Below are positions 16,253-21,250 of a stretch of 21,250 nucleotides of DNA, piece after piece. The translations under genes were made by a program, and so were the position numbers. Origin of the DNA: Pseudomonadota bacterium (GTDB lineage Bacteria; Pseudomonadota; Gammaproteobacteria; Steroidobacterales; Steroidobacteraceae); NCBI GenBank assembly GCA_021850555.1, contig JAJZLX010000708.1, positions 1 to 21,250 on the forward strand. The letters are read 5' to 3'. Below the pieces are notes generated by a model that did no database searches, was not told where the DNA came from, and worked only from the letters and a program-made list of their open reading frames with translations. Position 1 is the stretch's first letter, and every line of letters starts with the position of its first letter.

Positions 16253-17153
16253 ATTCCTGCCCCCCGAGCGGGTGGGCTTCATCGGACTGGGGAACATGGG
16301 CTCTCCCATGGCCCGCCGCCTGCGCGAGGCCGGCTACACACTCACGGTTCTGGACGCCAATGGCGAGGCCGTCGACCGCTTCCGCAGCCGGGTAGCGTGC
16401 TCGGTTGAAACCACGCCTGAGGCGCTCGGCCGGGCCTGCCGGGTGGTCGTCACAATGCTGCCCGACGGCCGCGCCGTCCGTCAGGTGATTCTCGGCCGCG
16501 GGGGGGTGGCAGCCGGACTCGCACCGGGGGCGCTCGTCATCGACATGAGCTCTTGCGCGCCGAGCGGGACGCGCGCTCTGGCAGAGGATCTGGCCGCCTC
16601 CGGTATCGTCCTGATCGATGCGCCGGTGTCGGGCGGAGTGGCGCGGGCGCAGGAGGGCAGGCTCGCCATCATGGCCGGCGGGGACCCGGCGGCCCTGGCC
16701 CGCTGCGGCCGCCTGTTCGCAGCGCTCGGGCAGGTGTTCGCCACCGGACCGTCCGGCTCGGGGCATGCGATGAAAGCCCTGAACAATTACCTCTCGGCGA
16801 TCGCGCTCGGCGCCGCGGGAGAGGCGATCATCGCCGGCGAGCGCTTCGGCATCGATCCTGCGACCATGATCCGCATCCTGAACAGCTCCACGGGCCGCAA
16901 TACGGCCACCGAGCAGAAGTTTCCGGCTTTCGTGCTTCCGCGGACTTTCAATTCTGGATTCGCCCTCGGCCTGATGGCGAAGGACCTGCGAATCGCACTC
17001 GGACTGGCGCGCGAGACGGGGGCGCCGACGCTGCTGCTGGAAAGCTGCACGAGGCTCTGGGAGCGGGCAGAGCAGCAGCTGGGCTTCGGTGCGGACAACA
17101 CCGAGGTCGTGAGGTACCTCGAGTCGCTGCCTGCGGGAGGGGCGGGTGGTTGA
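16242..17153 (+). CDS. 3-hydroxyisobutyrate dehydrogenase-like NAD(P) oxidoreductase
   Basis: A 303-residue beta-hydroxyacid dehydrogenase. The Rossmann motif GFIGLGNMG is at 12-20, the substrate-binding DAPVSGG at 126-132, and the catalytic Lys178 sits in GSGHAMKALNN. These enzymes oxidise beta-hydroxyacids or reduce the corresponding semialdehydes. The ATG at 16242 lies inside the end of the CMD gene (11-base overlap) and places the Rossmann motif at the usual distance from the N terminus. The next gene overlaps its end by 8 bases, so the first three genes of this operon are probably translated in a coupled way. Confidence 0.9.
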   Translation: MPDEFLPPERVGFIGLGNMGSPMARRLREAGYTLTVLDANGEAVDRFRSRVACSVETTPEALGRACRVVVTMLPDGRAVRQVILGRGGVAAGLAPGALVIDMSSCAPSGTRALAEDLAASGIVLIDAPVSGGVARAQEGRLAIMAGGDPAALARCGRLFAALGQVFATGPSGSGHAMKALNNYLSAIALGAAGEAIIAGERFGIDPATMIRILNSSTGRNTATEQKFPAFVLPRTFNSGFALGLMAKDLRIALGLARETGAPTLLLESCTRLWERAEQQLGFGADNTEVVRYLESLPAGGAGG

Positions 17154-17955
17154 GCCTCGGCCCTACGAGCTCTATGCCATCCGCTACGCAAGTGCCCGGC
17201 GCAGCGCCGCCGAGGTCTTCGTGGGCGGCGATCCGCACGATGCGGGTCTGCAGATGGACTACTTCGTCTGGTTGGCACGCAATCGAGAGCGCACCGTCGT
17301 CATCGATACGGGTTTCGATGAGGCTGCAGCGCGCCGCAGGGGACGCGAGCTCACTCGCCGCCCGGAGGAAAGCCTGAGGATGCTCGGCGTGGATCCCGGA
17401 GCGGTCGAGAATGTAATCCTGACGCATCTGCATTACGATCACGCCGGCAATCTCGACTTGTTTCCGCGGGCAACCTTTCACGTTCAGGACAGGGAGATCG
17501 CCTACGCGACCGGCCGTTACATGGCCGAGCCGTTCTGCGCGCAGGCATACGACCTCGAGCATGTCCTGAACGCGGTCCGCTTGACGTATGCCGGACGGAT
17601 CCGGTATCACGATTGTACGGACGAGGAGGTTGCGCCGGGCATCAGCGTTCACCACGTCGGCGGCCACACGCGCGGCCTGCAGGTGGTGCGCGTCTGGACG
17701 CAGATCGGGTGGGTGGTGCTCGCCTCGGACGCCATGCATTTTCTGGCGAACAGGGATTCGTGCCGGCCATTTCCCATCCTCGCCGACGCGACGGAAATGA
17801 TCGACGGCTGGAAGCGGATCCGGCGCCTTGCGGACGCTGCTGACTACATCGTCCCGGGTCATGACCCACTGGTCATGAGCCGGTATCGGCCGCCGCGGCC
17901 ACAGCTCGCGGGGATCGTGGCCCGGCTGGATGAGGAGCCGAGCCGGCCCGGCTGA
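17146..17955 (+). CDS. Metallo-beta-lactamase-fold lactonase-like hydrolase (AttM/AiiB-like)
   Basis: A 269-residue MBL-fold protein. Metal ligands are in HLHYDH (94-99), with HHVGGHTRG, the SDAMH block and a closing PGHDP. The N-terminal pattern MDYFVWLARNRERTVVIDTGF is typical of the N-acyl-homoserine-lactonase-like branch. A role in quorum quenching is possible, but its place between a CMD-like decarboxylase and dehydrogenases makes a catabolic lactone the more likely substrate. The start is GTG at 17146, overlapping the previous gene by 8 bases, with GGGAGG a few bases upstream. Confidence 0.87.
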   Translation: MVEPRPYELYAIRYASARRSAAEVFVGGDPHDAGLQMDYFVWLARNRERTVVIDTGFDEAAARRRGRELTRRPEESLRMLGVDPGAVENVILTHLHYDHAGNLDLFPRATFHVQDREIAYATGRYMAEPFCAQAYDLEHVLNAVRLTYAGRIRYHDCTDEEVAPGISVHHVGGHTRGLQVVRVWTQIGWVVLASDAMHFLANRDSCRPFPILADATEMIDGWKRIRRLADAADYIVPGHDPLVMSRYRPPRPQLAGIVARLDEEPSRPG

Positions 17956-17984
17956 ATGTGTATCGCAGAGCGATCATAGGGGGA

Positions 17985-19556
17985 ATGTTGACAGCTGCAG
18001 ATATCGTCACGGTTGGGGCCGGACACAACGGCTTGGTCGCCGCAGCCTATCTGGCGGCGGCAGGCAAGCGCGTTCTCGTGCTGGAGCGCAACGCTTGGCC
18101 GGGCGGAGGTGTGGTCACACGCGAGCTGACGGTGCCAGGCTTCCGTCACGATCAACATTCGATGGCGCACATCTTCATCCAAGCGAACCCGCTGCTCCTC
18201 GCCGATGAGCTCGGGCTGAAGTCAAAGTACGGACTGCGCTATGTGTTCCCGGAGATTCCCATGCGCTCGATCTTCGAGGACGGCTCCTCGATCGCCCTGT
18301 ACCGGGACAGGCGACGCACTCATGCCGAGATCGCCAGGCTCTCCAGGCGCGACGCGGACGCCTATGCGCGGCTGGCGGAACAAGCGGCGCACTGGCTGCC
18401 CATGCTTGCGGCGATGTTTTACACGGCGCCCATGCCTCTCGGGGCCTCGATGGCGCTGATGGATCAGAGCCGGGAAGGGCGCGCGCTCTGGCGCGTGATG
18501 CAGATGAGCACGCACGACCTGCTGTGCCATTATTTCGAGCACGAGCGCGTGCGGATGCATTTTGGGCGAATAGCCGGCGAGAATCTCATCTCACCCGATG
18601 AGAAGGCGACCGCCCTCGGGGTGTTCGTGTTTGTCGGCTTCCTGGAAGCCTACGGCATCGGCGTGCCAGTCGGCGGCAGCGGTAGCCTGACGCAGGCGCT
18701 CGTCGCGTGCATACGCGATCACGGCGGGCAGGTGCTCTGCGGCGTCGACATCGAGCGCATCCTCGTGCGCAACGGCCGGGCGAGCAGCGTACGTGCCCGG
18801 GATGGACGAGAGTTTGCGGCAAAGGAGGCGGTGATCGGCGCCATTCACCCGCACCATCTCGGCCGCGTACTGGAGGGGATCGACGCCGCCGTCGCCAGGG
18901 AAGCCGCTGAGACCGAGATCTCCCAGAACGCCTGCATCACCGTTCATGCGGCCCTGCGGGAGCCGCTGCGCACGGTCGCAGGCCAGCCGATCGATGCCGT
19001 GATGACCGAGCTTCTGCCGAACGAGTACGATCGCATGCGCCGCTCGTTCGACGACCTGCGCTATGGCGGACTTGCGGGCTATCCGTTGGTGGGCCTTGGC
19101 TCTCTCTCTCAGTTCGACGCTACGCGCGTGCCCGTCGGCCGTGCCACCCTGCATGCTTGGGACTACGTCCCCTATGCACGCGCCGACGGGCGCGCTTGGG
19201 ACGATTGCAAAAGGGAGTACGCGGAGAGGATGCTGGCGCACATGCGCGGCTTTCTGCCGAATCTCACATCCGACAACATCCTTGCCTACCATTGCGACTC
19301 GCCCGTCGACATGGAACGGACGTCATCAAGCTTCCTGCGCGGGGACTTGCACGGCATTGCGACTTCCACGTATCAGATGGGCTCACACCGCCCGACTCCA
19401 GAGCTCGGCCAGTACGTGGTGCCGGGAATCGAGCGGTTCTACCTGGTCGGTCCCTTTCAACATCCGGGCGGCGGGGTATTCGGGGCGGGACGGGCGACGG
19501 CGATGCGCATCGGTGAGGACCTGCGCGTGGACTTCGAGAAGATATTGCGCCGCTGA
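17985..19556 (+). CDS. Phytoene-desaturase-like FAD/NAD(P) oxidoreductase
   Basis: A 523-residue flavoprotein of the phytoene-desaturase/PYROXD2-like group. The FAD motif GAGHNG is at 11-16, followed by AAYLAAAGKRVLVLERN, and the C-terminal FAD block FQHPGGGVFGAGRATAMRIGEDL is intact. The family oxidises or desaturates C-C or C-N bonds, and the specific activity is not readable here. No carotenoid genes are nearby, so a catabolic role fits better. The ATG at 17985 is chosen because the dinucleotide fold begins there and AGGGGGA precedes it, though the spacing is very short. A GTG at 17958 adding 9 residues is the alternative. It follows the MBL gene by 29 bases. Confidence 0.88.
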   Translation: MLTAADIVTVGAGHNGLVAAAYLAAAGKRVLVLERNAWPGGGVVTRELTVPGFRHDQHSMAHIFIQANPLLLADELGLKSKYGLRYVFPEIPMRSIFEDGSSIALYRDRRRTHAEIARLSRRDADAYARLAEQAAHWLPMLAAMFYTAPMPLGASMALMDQSREGRALWRVMQMSTHDLLCHYFEHERVRMHFGRIAGENLISPDEKATALGVFVFVGFLEAYGIGVPVGGSGSLTQALVACIRDHGGQVLCGVDIERILVRNGRASSVRARDGREFAAKEAVIGAIHPHHLGRVLEGIDAAVAREAAETEISQNACITVHAALREPLRTVAGQPIDAVMTELLPNEYDRMRRSFDDLRYGGLAGYPLVGLGSLSQFDATRVPVGRATLHAWDYVPYARADGRAWDDCKREYAERMLAHMRGFLPNLTSDNILAYHCDSPVDMERTSSSFLRGDLHGIATSTYQMGSHRPTPELGQYVVPGIERFYLVGPFQHPGGGVFGAGRATAMRIGEDLRVDFEKILRR

Positions 19557-19585
19557 GGGCTCGTCCACCGGCATAGGGCGGAGAG

Positions 19586-20368
19586 ATGATGATGAGCACA
19601 ACGACGCGACAGGCGGTGAATCTGAGCGGCAGGACCGTGCTGGTCGTGGGGGCCACCTCCGGCATCGGCCGTGCCGCAGCGCTCGCCTTCGCGCAAGCGG
19701 GAGCTAGCGTCGTGGTGTCGGGTCTTGGCGTGCAGGCGGGGCGCGGTGTCGAGTCTGAGATCCGCTCCCTGGGGCGAGAGGCGCTTTTCATCGAGGCGGA
19801 TGTCAGCCGGGAAGGCGAAGTGCGCGCACTCATGCAGTCCGCCGTCGAGCGGTTTGGGCGCATACACGCCGCGGTCAACAATGCGGGCACGGAGGGCCGC
19901 TACGGGCCGGTTCAGGACATGACCGTCGAGGATTTCGATCGGATCATCGGCGTCAACCTCCGGGGTATCTGGCTCGGCCTGAAATATCAGATTCCGCACA
20001 TGCTGGCGCAAGGCGGCGGGGCGATCGTCAACACGTCCTCTACGGCCGGCGTCGCGGCGATTCCCAACATAGGACTGTACGGCGCGAGCAAGCACGCGGT
20101 GATCGGGCTGACCAAGGCGAGCGCGCTGGAGGTCGCCCGCTCGGGAATCAGGATCAACGCCGTCGCGCCCGGGCCGGTGGAGACCGGTTTGTTGCACCGG
20201 ATGGTGGGCGGTCACCTCGACACGGCGCAGATTGCCGCGAGCGTGCCCATGGGGCGGATCTCGAGCCCGGAGGAGATCGCGCAGGTCATCGTCTGGCTCT
20301 GCTCGGACGCGGCCTCTTATGTGACCGGGCACACCCTCGTGGTGGACGGCGGCCTGACGGCGGCGTGA
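19586..20368 (+). CDS. Short-chain dehydrogenase/reductase
   Basis: A 260-residue classical SDR. The cofactor motif is VGATSGIG (21-28), a slight variant of TGxxxGIG. NNAG is at 98-101, catalytic Ser152, Tyr165 and Lys169 (YGASK), and VVDGG closes the fold. Three tandem ATGs (19586, 19589, 19592) follow a GGAG, and the true start could be any of them; spacing slightly favours the second or third. It lies 29 bases after the flavoprotein gene. It is a separate lineage from the SDR at 6161 (a typical NNAG and SGIG here), so the two arms each carry their own dehydrogenase. Confidence 0.9.
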   Translation: MMMSTTTRQAVNLSGRTVLVVGATSGIGRAAALAFAQAGASVVVSGLGVQAGRGVESEIRSLGREALFIEADVSREGEVRALMQSAVERFGRIHAAVNNAGTEGRYGPVQDMTVEDFDRIIGVNLRGIWLGLKYQIPHMLAQGGGAIVNTSSTAGVAAIPNIGLYGASKHAVIGLTKASALEVARSGIRINAVAPGPVETGLLHRMVGGHLDTAQIAASVPMGRISSPEEIAQVIVWLCSDAASYVTGHTLVVDGGLTAA

Positions 20369-20433
20369 GTCCTCAAACCGGCGGTTAGAAATCGCATATG
20401 CGGGTTCACTTGTGAGTTTGGGGAGGCGGTGAG

Positions 20434-20853
20434 ATGGTGAACGCGGACAACGAGAACGAGACACTCGTGCTGCAATTCTTCGAGACCCTGAGCAGCGGCG
20501 ACCTGGTGCGGCTGCGGGAGCTGTTCCACGAGGAAGCGACATGGACGCCGATGGTGCGCGGGATTCCAGGAGAGGGCGTGCATCGCGGAAGAGCAGGCAT
20601 CGTCGATCGATTCCTCGCGCCGGTGCGCGGACAGTTCCAGCCCGGAGACCCCAAGGTGCTGCCCGACACCATCGCCTCCAAAGGCGCTCTGGTGCTCATC
20701 GAGACGCGAGGCCTCGGCCGGCTGGCCGATGGACGACCGTACGAAAATCGCTACGCGTGGGCGGTCGAGGTGCGAGACGGGAAGATCTTTGCCGTGCGCG
20801 AATACATGGACAGCTTGTATGTCGCGCGCCTTTTTCAGGTCGAGTCGGGCTGA
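20434..20853 (+). CDS. SnoaL/NTF2-like fold protein
   Basis: A 139-residue protein of the NTF2-like superfamily (SnoaL-like, limonene-epoxide-hydrolase/ketosteroid-isomerase type). The pattern is an N-terminal helix pair (VLQFFETLSSGDLVRLRELFHEEATW), a central GVHRGRAGIVDRF and C-terminal strands (YAWAVEVRDGKIFAVREYMDS). Members act as small cone-shaped isomerases, hydrolases or cyclases without cofactor, and some have no enzyme activity. GGGGAGG lies 7 bases before the ATG. It is the last gene of the plus-strand operon, 65 bases after the SDR, and it faces the convergent permease gene 15 bases away. Confidence 0.82.
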   Translation: MVNADNENETLVLQFFETLSSGDLVRLRELFHEEATWTPMVRGIPGEGVHRGRAGIVDRFLAPVRGQFQPGDPKVLPDTIASKGALVLIETRGLGRLADGRPYENRYAWAVEVRDGKIFAVREYMDSLYVARLFQVESG

Positions 20854-20869
20854 GTGGGCTGCTCGACCT
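20837..20869. other. Inverted repeat at the convergent gene ends
   Basis: AGGTCGAG at 20837-20844 and CTCGACCT at 20862-20869 are perfect inverted copies separated by 17 bases, spanning the ends of the SnoaL-like gene and the permease gene. No T tract follows on either strand, so a classical intrinsic terminator is not supported, though the hairpin may still mark the 3' ends. Confidence 0.35.
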
Positions 20870-21250
20870 CAGCGCGCGGCCCGCCGCTCGAGCACGAAGC
20901 GGGCGAAGACGTTGATGATCAGCACGAAGCCCGTCACCAGGAATGCCGCCGCGTAGGCGAGCTTGTTGGCCGAGGCGAACGGCTCGTTGATGAACGTCCA
21001 GATCGCGTAGGTCAGGTAGCCGATCGGCGAGTGTGTGAGCCGCCCGTCCCACATGAAGTTCGACCAGCCCGCGGTGTAAAGGAGCGGCGCCGTCTCGCCC
21101 ACCGAGACGGCGAGCGCGAGCAGCACGCCCGTCAGGATGGAGGGCATCGCCGCCGGCAGGCAGACCCCCAGAATGACCCGCCGCTCGTTGGCGCCGAGCG
21201 AATAGGCCGCATCCCGCAGGTCGTTGGGCACCTGCCGCAACGCCATCTCC
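20869..21250 (-). CDS. pstA: Phosphate ABC transporter permease, PstA-like (partial)
   Basis: The C-terminal 126 or so residues of a binding-protein-dependent permease; the gene runs off the right edge. The EAA-type cytoplasmic loop (ALRQVPNDLRDAAYSLGA, then LPAAMPSILTG) and the following VSVGETAPLLYTAG are characteristic of PstA, the inner-membrane subunit of the high-affinity phosphate importer. A last transmembrane segment (AAFLVTGFVLIINVFARF) and the basic tail RRAAR finish the protein. It converges on the catabolic cluster and looks like a housekeeping pst locus, so it marks the cluster's right boundary. Confidence 0.85.
   Translation of the reverse strand, partial: EMALRQVPNDLRDAAYSLGANERRVILGVCLPAAMPSILTGVLLALAVSVGETAPLLYTAGWSNFMWDGRLTHSPIGYLTYAIWTFINEPFASANKLAYAAAFLVTGFVLIINVFARFVLERRAAR

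Noticed and set aside
20393..20402. CGCATATGCG palindrome between the SDR and SnoaL-like genes
   Set aside because: It is short and single, with no second copy seen and no relation to the CCACCC palindromes; probably chance.

Overview
The window looks like part of a high-GC Gram-negative chromosome. It carries a large TonB-dependent receptor, a Tat-type signal, a periplasmic cytochrome c with its flavoprotein, and a Pst-type permease at the right edge. The receptor and regulator styles resemble sphingomonads and Steroidobacter/Nevskia-like Gammaproteobacteria, but the lineage cannot be fixed from the sequence alone. Almost the whole window (about 0.1-20.85 kb) reads as one catabolic gene cluster with its own regulator.

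Layout. (1) 109-270 holds the decayed 5' end of a carboxymuconolactone-decarboxylase-like (CMD) gene, about 80% identical in nucleotides to an intact gene 15.75 kb away. (2) 415-3036, minus strand, is a tight three-gene unit: cytochrome c, a Tat-signal protein of unknown function, and a 4-cresol-dehydrogenase/vanillyl-alcohol-oxidase-type flavoprotein. This is the gene order C-X-F of p-cresol methylhydroxylase operons. (3) 3373-12248, minus strand, is a long operon starting with a TonB receptor and followed by a GMC oxidoreductase, metallo-beta-lactamase (MBL)-fold hydrolase, SDR, CYP199-like P450, beta-lactamase-family esterase and a CMD-fold protein. (4) 12497-12706 encodes a 69-residue protein. 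(5) 12991-15771 encodes a 926-residue MalT/LAL-type LuxR regulator with a clear promoter and a strongly structured leader. (6) 15863-20853, plus strand, is a second operon: CMD, 3-hydroxyisobutyrate-dehydrogenase-like, lactonase-like MBL, phytoene-desaturase-like flavoprotein, SDR and SnoaL-like protein. (7) 20869 to the edge is the C-terminal part of a PstA-like permease, converging on the cluster and marking its right boundary.

The most striking signal is one palindrome, CCACCC-N4-GGGTGG, with conserved flanks. It occurs exactly three times, in the same orientation relative to the downstream gene, in front of the cytochrome/flavoprotein unit, the TonB operon and the plus-strand operon. The simplest reading is that these are operators of the LuxR/LAL regulator encoded in the middle, which would make the window a single regulon.

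Taken together, the genes suggest uptake of a bulky, probably plant-derived phenolic or aryl-ether compound through the TonB receptor. Periplasmic benzylic oxidation by the flavocytochrome and cytoplasmic processing by P450, GMC/SDR oxidoreductases, esterase/lactonases and CMD-fold enzymes would follow. No ring-cleavage dioxygenase or CoA ligase is present, so this is not a standard protocatechuate or phenylacetate route, and the substrate is not identified. The flavoprotein appears to lack both residues used for covalent FAD attachment in its best-known relatives, which is unusual for a cytochrome-linked member.
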